Source of the DNA: Grimontia marina
GTDB lineage: Bacteria; Pseudomonadota; Gammaproteobacteria; Enterobacterales; Vibrionaceae
NCBI RefSeq assembly: GCF_900060185.1
Contig: NZ_FIZY01000010.1
Span: forward strand, 62,001-126,000
DNA: 64,000 bases
Reading direction: 5' to 3'
A program made the translations under genes and the position numbers. Shown in pieces: positions 9,545 to 18,336 of the stretch. The notes beneath the pieces are model-generated. The model saw nothing but the letters and a program-made list of their open reading frames with translations. It made no database searches and had not been told where the DNA came from. How positions within the stretch are numbered: position 1 is the first letter of the stretch; every line of letters starts with the position of its first letter.

Positions 9545-9565
9545 CTTACTTGGACTCGTTACATT

Positions 9566-9727
9566 ATACCAATCGTAGTAAATATCTGCTCATCCTAGCT
9601 TGTAAAAACACTCGATAACTGCGTTGAAAAATTTGATTGTAGAAGAACTACTTATCGAAATTTTTCGCCTTGTTCTCGAGCACTTTTCCTACGCTATCTC
9701 TGATCACCTACCTACTGTGATTGGTAT
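9566..9727. repeat. Palindromic 162-bp element, MITE-like
   Basis: Terminal inverted repeats ATACCAATC / GATTGGTAT bound the element, and weaker pairing continues inward (GTAGTA vs the ACAGTA complement). The centre holds a second imperfect inverted repeat (GAAAAATTTGAT versus ATCGAAATTTTTC). It encodes nothing and lies between the convergent kinase and glp operon. From memory, similar units are widespread in Vibrionaceae genomes; this was not checked. Confidence 0.65.
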
Positions 9728-9780
9728 TACATCTTCAACAAGATAAAACATCTCGTCGTCGTTGCTCTTTACTTCAATAT

Positions 9781-11514
9781 TTACAATGCTGACTTCCATT
9801 GCTGGAGCAGTTCATCGTAGTTGATGGTCTGGCCTTGCGGCTTCTCGTTACTCAGCTTGGCTTTCGGTGCGCCCGGCAGGTTCAGCCAGTATTCAGCATC
9901 ACGTGGCTCATTCAGCTTAGGACCACAATCGCCTTGTACTTTTGCACGCTCAAGACGTTGAAGTACGCGGTCTTGTGCTTTCGCCAAACCGTCCAGTGCT
10001 TCCTGCGGTGTTTTCTCGCCGTTTGCTGCTTCAGCAATGAATTGCCACCACAGTTGAGCAAGTTTTGGATAGTCAGGCACGTTGGTACCGGTTGGCGTCC
10101 ACTGCACGCGCGCTGGGCTGCGGTAGAATTCCACCAAGCCACCCAGTTTTGGTGCTGCATCTGTCATGGCCTGAGAGTTGATATCAGACTCACGGATAGG
10201 CGTCAGACCCACCAGCGTTTTCTTAAGAGACACGGATTTCGCCACAGTGAACTGCGCGTAAAGCCATGCCGCCATGCGGCGTTTTGGATCGGTCGATTTC
10301 ATCAGAGTCCATGAACCGGCATCCTGATAACCGAGCTTCATGCCATCTTCCCAGTAAGGACCGCGAGGCGAAGGTGCCATGCGCCATTTTGGTGTGCCAT
10401 CTTCATTCACAACGGCCAGACCCGGTTTGGTCATGTCAGCAGTAAAGGCGGTGTACCAGAAGATTTGCTGAGCAATAGAGCCCTGTGCTGGAACCGGACC
10501 TGCTTCCGAGAAGGTCATGCCCTGTGCTTCCGGTGGCGCGTAATCACTCAACCAGTCAACGTATTTGGTGGTGGCATACACTGCCGCAGGGCCGTTAGTG
10601 GCGCCGCCACGCTCAACGCTGGAACCAACGGGTGAACAGCCTTCAGCACGGATACCCCACTCATCAACGGGCGTACCGTTTGGAATACCTTTGTCACCGG
10701 CACCTGCCATTGAGAACCAGGCATCGGTGAAGCGCCAACCCAGAGACGGGTCTTTTTTACCGTAATCCATGTGGCCGTATACGCGCTCGCCATCAATCTC
10801 TTTTACGTGAACAGAGAAGAATTCAGCGATGTCTTCATAGGCAGACCAGTTGACCGGTACACCGAGTTCATAGCCGTAAATCTCTTTGAACTTGGCTTTC
10901 AGGTCATCACGGGCAAACCAGTCAGCGCGGAACCAGTAGAGGTTAGCGAACTGCTGATCAGGCAGTTGGTAGATTTTGCCGTCCGGGCCGGTGGTGAAAC
11001 TGATGCCAATAAAATCGTCCAAATCCAGAGTAGGCAGGGTGACGTCTTTCCCTTCGCCGACCATGTAATCGCTGATTGGGAATACCTTGCCGTAGCGGAA
11101 GTGGGTACCAATCAAATCAGAGTCATTGATATAGGCATCGTAGATACTGCGGTTAGACTGCATCTCCGTTTGCAGTTTTTCCACCACGTCGCCTTCCTGA
11201 ATCAGGTCATGGGTGACCTTAATGCCGGTAATTTCCTCGAAGGCTTTCGCCAGCACTTTGGACTCATATTCATGGGTGGTAATGGTTTCTGATACAACCT
11301 TGATTTCCATGCCACGGAAAGGTTTGGCAGCGTCTGTAAACCAGGCCATTTCCTTGAGCTGTTCCTCTTGGCTTAGCGTGGAAGGGGTAAACTCATCGCC
11401 AACCCACTTCTTTGCTGCGTCGCTGTACTGATCGGCGAGGGCCGCCGGTGCCAGTAGCAAGCTGATCATGAACCCAAGTGGTGTCCATTTGTTTACAGCA
11501 GGCAATTGCTTCAT
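9781..11514 (-). CDS. glpV: Glycerol-type ABC transporter substrate-binding protein (GlpV-like)
   Basis: A 577-residue periplasmic protein with a signal peptide that likely ends after ALA-Asp at about residue 27. It is longer than most family 1 binding proteins, as is usual for the glycerol GlpV and related polyol-binding group. It is the last gene of a six-gene operon whose order and content (ATPase, ATPase, permease, permease, DUF2160 protein, binding protein) match the glpSTPQUV glycerol uptake system described in Rhizobium leguminosarum. Glycerol as substrate is inferred from this synteny and not proven. The frame ends at 9781, and no clear terminator is visible downstream before the palindromic element. 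Confidence 0.88.
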   Translation of the reverse strand: MKQLPAVNKWTPLGFMISLLLAPAALADQYSDAAKKWVGDEFTPSTLSQEEQLKEMAWFTDAAKPFRGMEIKVVSETITTHEYESKVLAKAFEEITGIKVTHDLIQEGDVVEKLQTEMQSNRSIYDAYINDSDLIGTHFRYGKVFPISDYMVGEGKDVTLPTLDLDDFIGISFTTGPDGKIYQLPDQQFANLYWFRADWFARDDLKAKFKEIYGYELGVPVNWSAYEDIAEFFSVHVKEIDGERVYGHMDYGKKDPSLGWRFTDAWFSMAGAGDKGIPNGTPVDEWGIRAEGCSPVGSSVERGGATNGPAAVYATTKYVDWLSDYAPPEAQGMTFSEAGPVPAQGSIAQQIFWYTAFTADMTKPGLAVVNEDGTPKWRMAPSPRGPYWEDGMKLGYQDAGSWTLMKSTDPKRRMAAWLYAQFTVAKSVSLKKTLVGLTPIRESDINSQAMTDAAPKLGGLVEFYRSPARVQWTPTGTNVPDYPKLAQLWWQFIAEAANGEKTPQEALDGLAKAQDRVLQRLERAKVQGDCGPKLNEPRDAEYWLNLPGAPKAKLSNEKPQGQTINYDELLQQWKSAL

Positions 11515-11539
11515 AGTTTCGCTCCTTTGTCGTTTTGTC

Positions 11540-11812
11540 CTAACCCCAACGTAAAACCGAGATAAGCCACACGATGGCGATCCCGAAGGGATACCAGATA
11601 GGCAGATCCGTCATACCGATGAAGAAAAGGTGGATATAGGCACTGCCAAGCAGCCCTATAAAGAGTTGATCACCCCGGGTTGTGCGGATAGGCAGGAATC
11701 CCTTCCTTTCCACACAGGGACGGAGTACTTCGAATACGGTCATCGCCACCAACATGCAGGCGATGGTGATAAAAAACAGGGCGCTCGGGAGTGTCCAGGC
11801 CATCCAATTCAT
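11540..11812 (-). CDS. glpU: Small DUF2160 membrane protein of the glycerol ABC operon (GlpU-like)
   Basis: A 90-residue protein with two or three hydrophobic segments (about 8-28, 46-64 and 71-86). DUF2160 proteins occur almost only in glp-type ABC operons, between the second permease and the binding protein, exactly as here. The precise role is unknown; it is probably an accessory membrane component. Spacing is 11 bases to glpQ upstream and 25 bases to glpV downstream. Confidence 0.88.
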   Translation of the reverse strand: MNWMAWTLPSALFFITIACMLVAMTVFEVLRPCVERKGFLPIRTTRGDQLFIGLLGSAYIHLFFIGMTDLPIWYPFGIAIVWLISVLRWG

Positions 11813-11823
11813 GTCATTTCTCC

Positions 11824-12621
11824 TTATACACGTCCGAGTGCAAAGCCTTTGGCAACGTGGTTACGCACGAACCAAATCACCAACAGGCCGGGAACAATGG
11901 TCAACACACCCGCTGCGGCGAGCACACCCCAGTCGATACCAGAGGCACTGACGGTTCGGGTCATGGTTGCCACAATGGGTTTAGCGTTTACAGAAGTCAG
12001 TGTTCGTGCCAGCAGTAGCTCAACCCAGCTGAACATAAAGCAGAAGAACGCGGTAACGCCGATCCCTGAGCGGATCATCGGGATAAAGATCCGCCTAAAG
12101 AAGCGCGGGAAGCTATATCCGTCAATGTAGGCGGTTTCATCAATCTCCTTTGGCACACCGCTCATAAAGCCTTCCAGAATCCATACCGCGAGCGGTACGT
12201 TGAAAAGGCAGTGGGCGAGTGCGACCGCAATGTGCGTATCGAACAAACCCACGGAGCTGTAGAGCTGGAAGAAGGGCAACAGGAATACTGCAGGTGGTGC
12301 CATTCTGTTGGTCAGCAGCCAGAAAAAGAGGTGCTTGTCGCCGATAAACTTATAGCGCGAGAACGCATAAGCGGCAGGCAACGCAACCGCCAGTGATAGC
12401 AGGGTGTTGATACTCACGTAGGTGAGTGAGTTCAGATACCCCGAATACCAACTTGGGTCGGAGAAGATGACCGCATAGTTCTCCAACGTGAAGCTCTGTG
12501 GCCAGAAGGTGAGGCCACCTAAAATCTCTTCGTTGGTTTTAAATGACATCATCAGCAGCCAGTAAATTGGCGTCATCAGAAACACAATGTAGGCGAGCAG
12601 GCCAAAGGTTTTTCTGTTCAT
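11824..12621 (-). CDS. glpQ: ABC transporter permease (GlpQ-like)
   Basis: A 265-residue inner-membrane permease of the MalG type with six hydrophobic segments. The cytoplasmic EAA loop is present as EIDETAYIDGYSFPRFFRRI, which docks on the ATPases. It lies three bases after the stop codon of glpP, indicating translational coupling. Confidence 0.92.
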   Translation of the reverse strand: MNRKTFGLLAYIVFLMTPIYWLLMMSFKTNEEILGGLTFWPQSFTLENYAVIFSDPSWYSGYLNSLTYVSINTLLSLAVALPAAYAFSRYKFIGDKHLFFWLLTNRMAPPAVFLLPFFQLYSSVGLFDTHIAVALAHCLFNVPLAVWILEGFMSGVPKEIDETAYIDGYSFPRFFRRIFIPMIRSGIGVTAFFCFMFSWVELLLARTLTSVNAKPIVATMTRTVSASGIDWGVLAAAGVLTIVPGLLVIWFVRNHVAKGFALGRV

Positions 12622-12624
12622 GGC

Positions 12625-13494
12625 TTAGCTCCTTTTGTCCATGTTGGTCATTGCGGTATAGAACACCCAACACACCAGTAAGATGATGAGGAAGTAAATG
12701 ATCGAGAAGGCGGCGGCAGGGCCGATATCAAACTGACCGACGGCCATCTTGGTTAACGCCTGTGAGAGGAAAGTGGTGGCGTTACCCGGACCACCGCCTG
12801 TCAGCACGAAGGGCTCGGTATAGATCATGAAGCTGTCCATAAACCGCAGCAGGACACCGAGGAGCAGCACACTCTTCAGTTTGGGCAATTGAATGTAGCG
12901 GAACACAGCCCAGTTCGATGCGCGGTCGATTTTCGCCGCTTGATAGTAAACATCAGGAATGGCACGAAGGCCGGAGTAACAAAGCAGGGCGACGAGTGAT
13001 GTCCAGTGCCAGACATCCATCACCAGCACGGTAATCCACGCATCGACCGGATCGGAGGCATAGTTGTATTCCACCCCAAGGTTGTTGAGGAACCAGCCGA
13101 GTAAGCCGATATCTGCCCGCCCGAATATCTGCCAGATGGTGCCGACAACGTTCCAGGGGATAAGAAGGGGAATGGCGAGAACGATCAACACCAGCGAGGC
13201 TTTGAAACCGCGTGCCGGCATACAAAGCGCCACCGCGATACCCAGCGGGATTTCAATCGCCAGTACGCAGAAAGAGTAGATAAACTGACGAACCAGAGAG
13301 TCGTGTAAACGAGGGTCGTTCAGGATTTCCTTGTACCATTCTGTACCCACAAAGTAGCGGGTGTTCTGATCGAAAATATCCTGAATCGAGTAGTTCACCA
13401 CCGTCATCAACGGGATGATGGCGGAGAAGGCGACCAGCAGGAATACTGGGAGAACCAGTAGCCAGGCGCGGTTATTTTCCGTCTTAGTTTGCAT
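12625..13494 (-). CDS. glpP: ABC transporter permease (GlpP-like)
   Basis: A 289-residue permease of the MalF/UgpA type with six hydrophobic segments and an EAA loop (YYQAAKIDRASNWAVFRYI). I chose the ATG at 13494 because a near-perfect AGGAGGT lies about 5 bases before it. That start overlaps the end of glpT by 11 bases; a start at 13548 would overlap by 65. It pairs with GlpQ to form the membrane channel. Confidence 0.92.
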   Translation of the reverse strand: MQTKTENNRAWLLVLPVFLLVAFSAIIPLMTVVNYSIQDIFDQNTRYFVGTEWYKEILNDPRLHDSLVRQFIYSFCVLAIEIPLGIAVALCMPARGFKASLVLIVLAIPLLIPWNVVGTIWQIFGRADIGLLGWFLNNLGVEYNYASDPVDAWITVLVMDVWHWTSLVALLCYSGLRAIPDVYYQAAKIDRASNWAVFRYIQLPKLKSVLLLGVLLRFMDSFMIYTEPFVLTGGGPGNATTFLSQALTKMAVGQFDIGPAAAFSIIYFLIILLVCWVFYTAMTNMDKRS

Positions 13495-14620
13495 CCTGAC
13501 CTCCTGTCGCGCTTGTGCTTTCTTCCGGCTCTCCGGCCAGATACTCATCGATGTAGAGCTTCAGCCACTGAGCTGGGAAGCTGATATGGGCGTGTTCTTG
13601 AGGAATCGGCGCTTCTTCAGCGATGCGCAGTTTGATAGGTTGGGTACCGAACATGGCGGTGACGATTTTGTAGGTGCCCAAATCTTCAACGTGCTGTACG
13701 GGGACTTCCCAAGAATCCTCCCTTTTTTCCTGCCACACATGCACAAACTCAGGGCGTATTCCGACCTTGATGTTGTTGCTGCTGGTGTTTTCCAGCATCT
13801 GGCGCTGAGTGTCCGTTAAGGTGATAGGCATGTCTTCAAAAGACACATTGCCGTCAGTGGAGCGCTGAACAGGCAAGAGGTTCATGCCTGGGCTGCCAAT
13901 GAAAAAACCCACGAAGGTGTGGTTGGGGCGCTCGAACAGTTCGCGTGGAGAGCCAAACTGTACGATTGTCCCGTCAAACATCACGGCGATCTCTTCTGCG
14001 AAGGTGGCGGCTTCGAGTTGATCGTGGGTCACGTAAATCATGGTGATGTTGAACTGTTCATGGATCTGGCGAAGCTTGCGGCGCAGTTTCCATTTAAGGT
14101 GTGGGTCGATAACAGTGAGTGGTTCATCAAACAGAATGGCGGAGACATCTTCACGCACCAGACCGCGACCCATGGAGACTTTCTGTTTTTCATCTGCGTT
14201 GAGGTTGCTGGCGCGCTTATCCAGCACGCTGTTGAGTTCCAATAGCTCAGCCACTTCACTGACACGTGAACGCACCTTGGCTTCCGGTGTTTTCATGTTG
14301 CGGAGGGGAAAGGCGAGGTTGTCGTATACCGTCATGGTGTCGTATACCACAGGGAACTGGAAAACCTGCGCGATGTTGCGCTCTTGTGGCGCAAGTTGGC
14401 TGACATCCTGATTATCAAACATCACTTCCCCTTCTGACGGTGTCAGCAGGCCGGAGATAATGTTCAGCATGGTGCTTTTGCCGCAACCGGAAGGGCCCAA
14501 CAAGGCATAGGCACCACCATTGCGCCAGGTGTGGGTCATTTTCCGGATAGCATAATCCTCTCGGCTTTGTGGTGAAGCCTTGTAGGAATGTGCCAAGGAA
14601 TTAAGAATGATTTCTGCCAT
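13484..14620 (-). CDS. glpT: ABC transporter ATP-binding protein (GlpT-like) with degenerate signature motif
   Basis: A 378-residue ATPase. Walker A is GPSGCGKST and Walker B is AILFDEP. In the place of the ABC signature LSGGQ stands LNADEKQ, so the composite ATP site that would use this loop is probably weak. From memory a degenerate loop is usual in this GlpT group. The C-terminal part (residues 240-360) is the TOBE/OB regulatory domain of the MalK class. It follows glpS with only four bases between the genes and would form an asymmetric heterodimer with it. Confidence 0.92.
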   Translation of the reverse strand: MAEIILNSLAHSYKASPQSREDYAIRKMTHTWRNGGAYALLGPSGCGKSTMLNIISGLLTPSEGEVMFDNQDVSQLAPQERNIAQVFQFPVVYDTMTVYDNLAFPLRNMKTPEAKVRSRVSEVAELLELNSVLDKRASNLNADEKQKVSMGRGLVREDVSAILFDEPLTVIDPHLKWKLRRKLRQIHEQFNITMIYVTHDQLEAATFAEEIAVMFDGTIVQFGSPRELFERPNHTFVGFFIGSPGMNLLPVQRSTDGNVSFEDMPITLTDTQRQMLENTSSNNIKVGIRPEFVHVWQEKREDSWEVPVQHVEDLGTYKIVTAMFGTQPIKLRIAEEAPIPQEHAHISFPAQWLKLYIDEYLAGEPEESTSATGGQDAN

Positions 14621-14624
14621 ATTG

Positions 14625-15728
14625 TTACCCCCCTATGCCCGGCATTGACTGGACGCGACGCGCAGACTGAATGAGCTTTTGTGACTCATCGAAGACATAA
14701 AGTTTGTGGGTAGGCACATAAATACTGATCTTCTGATCAACGTCGTAGTCGTGAACCCCCGGTAAGTGAAGCACCATATTGATGTCGCGGTTTCTGACGT
14801 GCAGGAAAGTTTCACTGCCGCTGATCTCCGCCAGTTCGACATCAACGGTCAGTTCTAAATCGTCATCATTGTTCGGCACCAAACTGAGGTGGTTAGGGCG
14901 GATGCCAAATTGATATTCCCCGTCGGTTAGCTCGCCAAGGTCAGTGTTGAGTGGAAAGTGAATGTGTTCGTCGAAAGAAACATTGCCGCCGCCGACACGG
15001 CCACGGATCAGATTAATGGGCGGCTCACCAAAGAGTTCAGCACTGGTGACTGAAGAGGGGTGGTGGTAAACCTCTGCGGTCGGCCCGGATTGAATCACCT
15101 TACCTTCATGCATCAGAACCACATTGCCGCCAAGAGCAAGGGCTTCGTTAGGCTCTGTGGTGGCGTAAACCGCAATGGTGTTGCGCTCAGCAAACAGCTC
15201 GCGCATTTCCTGACGAAGCTCCTCACGCAGTTTGTAGTCGAGATTGACCAGAGGCTCATCAAACAGAATCAAGTCAGCGTTTTTCACCAGTGCCCTTGCC
15301 ATCGCGGTGCGTTGTTGCTGACCGCCTGACAGTTCGAGAGGCAGTCGGTCAAGAAACTGTTCAATGTGAAGCATCTCTGCCGTTTCCTGCACTTTCTGCT
15401 TAATGAGTGCTTCAGGTTGTTTTTCCAATCGCAACGGTGAGGCGATGTTTTCGAAGACAGTCAGGTTGGGGTAATTGATAAATTGCTGATAGACCATGGA
15501 GACATTGCGTTCCCTTACGGGTATGCCAGTGACATCCTGTCCATTAAAGAGCACGCGGCCGTTGGTGGGTTTATCCAGCCCTGCCATCAGGCGCATCAAG
15601 CTCGTTTTCCCCGCCAGTGTTCTGCCGAGTAGGACGTTAAAAGAACCGGGTTCTATCCTCAGGTTGATATCGTCCAACCACGTTTCATGGTTGCTGATCC
15701 TTGTGACGTTCTCCAATTCGAGTGACAT
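14625..15728 (-). CDS. glpS: ABC transporter ATP-binding protein (GlpS-like)
   Basis: A 367-residue ATPase and first gene of the operon. Walker A reads GRTLAGKTS (a less common variant), the signature LSGGQQQR is intact, and Walker B is LILFDEP. A C-terminal TOBE-type domain follows. Its intact signature complements the degenerate one in GlpT. Upstream, between it and the divergent AcoR-like gene, lies a -24/-12 sigma54 promoter. Confidence 0.93.
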   Translation of the reverse strand: MSLELENVTRISNHETWLDDINLRIEPGSFNVLLGRTLAGKTSLMRLMAGLDKPTNGRVLFNGQDVTGIPVRERNVSMVYQQFINYPNLTVFENIASPLRLEKQPEALIKQKVQETAEMLHIEQFLDRLPLELSGGQQQRTAMARALVKNADLILFDEPLVNLDYKLREELRQEMRELFAERNTIAVYATTEPNEALALGGNVVLMHEGKVIQSGPTAEVYHHPSSVTSAELFGEPPINLIRGRVGGGNVSFDEHIHFPLNTDLGELTDGEYQFGIRPNHLSLVPNNDDDLELTVDVELAEISGSETFLHVRNRDINMVLHLPGVHDYDVDQKISIYVPTHKLYVFDESQKLIQSARRVQSMPGIGG

Positions 15729-15818
15729 GTAAACTCCCTGTATAAATAACGACGTGCTGTACTGGCGACATCGTCAATTGCGCGAACGCGCACTAATTTT
15801 CGAATCCGAATGTCATAC

Positions 15819-15833
15819 GCTAGATTCGTGCCA
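15819..15833 (-). promoter_or_regulatory. Sigma54 (-24/-12) promoter of the glp ABC operon
   Basis: On the minus strand the site reads TGGCACGAATCTAGC. Compared with the consensus TGGCACG-N4-TTGC it differs at one position (TAGC), and the invariant GG and GC are exactly 10 bases apart. It lies about 91 bases upstream of the glpS ATG. The divergent gene encodes a sigma54-dependent activator, which supports this reading. Confidence 0.75.
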
Positions 15834-15880
15834 GAAGTTAAATTAATGTTAATTAAATGAATTTGAAGGGATAAAAATAA

Positions 15881-15945
15881 GTGTGAACAGCGTCACTGTG
15901 TAAGTAGTGTGAACATATTTGTTGACTGTTAACAAAATGTGAACA
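15881..15945. promoter_or_regulatory. Cluster of three TGTGAAC repeats, probable enhancer site
   Basis: The heptamer TGTGAAC occurs on the + strand at 15882-15888, 15908-15914 and 15938-15944, spaced 26 and 30 bases. The cluster lies 50-110 bp behind the -24 element of the glpS promoter, the usual distance for activator sites of sigma54 regulators. It also overlaps the leader of the activator gene, so it may serve autoregulation (inference). Confidence 0.5.
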
Positions 15946-15994
15946 ATGCTTGACAGTCTTCTTTCTGTTCGAACGCGCATGGATGGGTGGTGAA

Positions 15995-17878
15995 ATGAGC
16001 GATCTAACTCAGTCTCACAATGAGGTTATAGAGGCTTCATGGAAGCGCTGCCGTTCCTTTGGACTAAATCCAAAGAGTGCACCGGCGATCATTCGTTTGA
16101 ACAAGGGGGACTGGGAAGATGCTCAGGGGAAGTCACGAGACCTGATTGTCACGACGCAAGAGCAGGTGCTGCCTTACTACGAAAATATTCTGGTAAACAG
16201 CAACAGCTTGGTTTTACTGGCTGACAGCAGCGGAAACTTATTGAGCCGTTGGGGACGTCCGGGCTTTATTAACCAAATGGAAAGCCATCTTTTCGAGCAG
16301 GGAACCAGTTGGCTGGAACGGTTTAATGGTACTAATGCGGTTGGCACGGCATTACAAACAGGCGAATCAGTTGTCGTCGGTCGGGATGAGCACTATCTGA
16401 TCGCCAACCGCTATATGACCGCTTCTGCTGCACCTATCTTTAACAGTGAGCGTGAGCTTGTTGGGGTATTGAATATCTCATCTGATGCTTATCTACCTAC
16501 TTCCCATGTGAATGGGATGGTGAAAGTGATGACGCAATCGGTTGAGAACCAGCTCATCATGGCGACGTATCGCCAGCACTATTACACCTTGGTGTTCAAT
16601 AACAGCGAGGATAACCACACCAGTCAGTGGGCGGGATTACTGGTTTTTAATGACGCAGGTGAGATTGTCGCCGCCAACCGACGGGCAGATCTGTTAGTTG
16701 GGCATGTGCTGAAAGGGCTGAACATCGAAATGGTGACTGGGATCACCACGCTAAAATTATCAGCGCATCCAGAGAACCAAACACTCTCCTTCCTTGGCAT
16801 CTCTAACTATCGCTTGTTTGGTACGCTCAAACGCCCCCTCACTAACATGATCCGTGCACCGCAATCGCCTTTGTCTTCAGTCAAAATAAAATCAGAGCCG
16901 AAGCCAACAAAAATAGCCTCAGGTGAACGCCAACTTTCAGACTTGGATCTTGGCGACATGAAAATGCAGAAAGCGATTAAGCGGGCAGCCAGCGTCGCCA
17001 ACAGTGATATTCCCCTGGTGATTCAGGGCGAGACCGGTGCGGGCAAGGAAGTATTTGCTAAAGCGGTGCATGCATCTTCCGACCGCGCGGATAAGAAGTT
17101 TGTGGCGGTGAACTGTGCCGCGATTCCCACTGAGCTGGTGGAGTCAGAGCTTTTTGGTTATGTGAAAGGGGCGTTTACCGGTGCCAATAACAAAGGCAGC
17201 ATGGGTTATATCAGGCAAGCTGATGGCGGCACCTTACTGTTAGATGAAATTGGCGATATGCCGCTTCATGTGCAGGCAAGATTGCTGCGTGTACTGCAGG
17301 AAAAAGCAGTAACCCCGCTCGGAAGTACGGAAAGTTACCCTGTTGATTTCCGCGTGATCAGTGCGACTCACCAACCGCTAAGGGAAGCGGTATTCAAGAA
17401 GCAATTCCGCGATGACTTGTATTACCGTATTAACGGGCTAACCCTGTTTCTTCCTTCCCTATCAGAAAGATCGGACATCAACGCGCTAGTTATTCATTTA
17501 CTTGATGGACTGACGGTAGGGGATTCTCCTCCTATCAGTAATGAGGTGCTTCGCTTGTTTGAGCAGCATCCCTGGCCGGGCAATATTCGCCAGTTGGTGA
17601 ACACTTTACGTGTTGCGTTGGCATTGTCAGGTGGCAGTATGATCCACCTTCACCATCTACCCGATGATTTCTTCCTCGATCTAGAAACGCCATCTGAAAA
17701 ACCAGAGGCGACTCCTCACGAACAAATTGAAATGACTCCGTCACTAGTCGTAAGTTGGCGAGAGAGCCTGCCAGAACTTTATTCTGCAACAGAGGGAAAC
17801 ATTACCCGTATTGCGGAACTTTCCGGTGTAAGCCGAAACACCATCTATAAACGTCTACGTGAGCTTGGGATTAAGTAG
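15995..17878 (+). CDS. AcoR-like sigma54-dependent transcriptional activator
   Basis: A 627-residue activator. The N-terminal third contains a GAF-type sensory domain. The central AAA+ domain (about 320-550) carries Walker A GETGAGKE and the sigma54-contacting loop GAFTGA, plus the Walker B region LLLDEIGDM. The C-terminal Fis-type helix-turn-helix ends at residue 627 (ITRIAELSGVSRNTIYKRL). I placed the start at 15995 (MSDLTQS) because GGTGG precedes it and the extra upstream residues are not typical. The divergent ABC operon has a matching -24/-12 promoter, so glycerol (or a metabolite) is the probable signal. Confidence 0.93.
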   Translation: MSDLTQSHNEVIEASWKRCRSFGLNPKSAPAIIRLNKGDWEDAQGKSRDLIVTTQEQVLPYYENILVNSNSLVLLADSSGNLLSRWGRPGFINQMESHLFEQGTSWLERFNGTNAVGTALQTGESVVVGRDEHYLIANRYMTASAAPIFNSERELVGVLNISSDAYLPTSHVNGMVKVMTQSVENQLIMATYRQHYYTLVFNNSEDNHTSQWAGLLVFNDAGEIVAANRRADLLVGHVLKGLNIEMVTGITTLKLSAHPENQTLSFLGISNYRLFGTLKRPLTNMIRAPQSPLSSVKIKSEPKPTKIASGERQLSDLDLGDMKMQKAIKRAASVANSDIPLVIQGETGAGKEVFAKAVHASSDRADKKFVAVNCAAIPTELVESELFGYVKGAFTGANNKGSMGYIRQADGGTLLLDEIGDMPLHVQARLLRVLQEKAVTPLGSTESYPVDFRVISATHQPLREAVFKKQFRDDLYYRINGLTLFLPSLSERSDINALVIHLLDGLTVGDSPPISNEVLRLFEQHPWPGNIRQLVNTLRVALALSGGSMIHLHHLPDDFFLDLETPSEKPEATPHEQIEMTPSLVVSWRESLPELYSATEGNITRIAELSGVSRNTIYKRLRELGIK

Positions 17879-18336
17879 TTAACTTGCTGTATTTGAATAC
17901 TTTTTCTTGTGAACATATCTGCATTATTAGCGTCCTGTTGCACGGTTTTTTAGCATGTAACCCGTAAAAATCCCTGTAATGCCCAATATTGGATTTATCG
18001 ATACGAGAAGTGTGTCGCAAATCACGGTTTTATAAATACTCATCTTTTTGTGTGTTTTTTGAACGCCCGTGTGAGACTTTGACCTTTCTAGTCGTACCTC
18101 ACTTTTTGCATTTATAGTCTCAAAATTGCTTCTAACAAATCAAAAATACGACTTTTTATGCGGTTATATGTCAATTTTATGAATGTTGGCTTGTTGGTTT
18201 TATGTTAGTCAAAACGTCTGTCAAGCATCTAATTTGTTAATTTTTGTGACGTTTTACCCTGTGTTTCTGGAATGTTAATTTTCATCTCGCAGCATTTTTG
18301 CAAATGGAATTTATAAGAAATACAGGAACGTATTCT
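17879..18336. other. 458-bp AT-rich intergenic region upstream of the porin gene
   Basis: No convincing open frame or hairpin terminator is visible. The stretch is rich in T-runs, which is common in long regulatory leaders of outer-membrane protein genes. A ribosome-binding site (AGGAA) ends about 10 bases before the porin ATG. I could not place a promoter or regulator box with confidence. Confidence 0.6.

Noticed and set aside
13484-14620. GlpT-like ATPase as an inactive pseudo-ATPase
   Set aside because: Walker A and B are intact; only the signature loop is degenerate, which is likely a property of this subfamily.
17879-18336. CRP-type sites (TGTGA half sites) upstream of the porin
   Set aside because: Only half sites without the matching second half at the right spacing.
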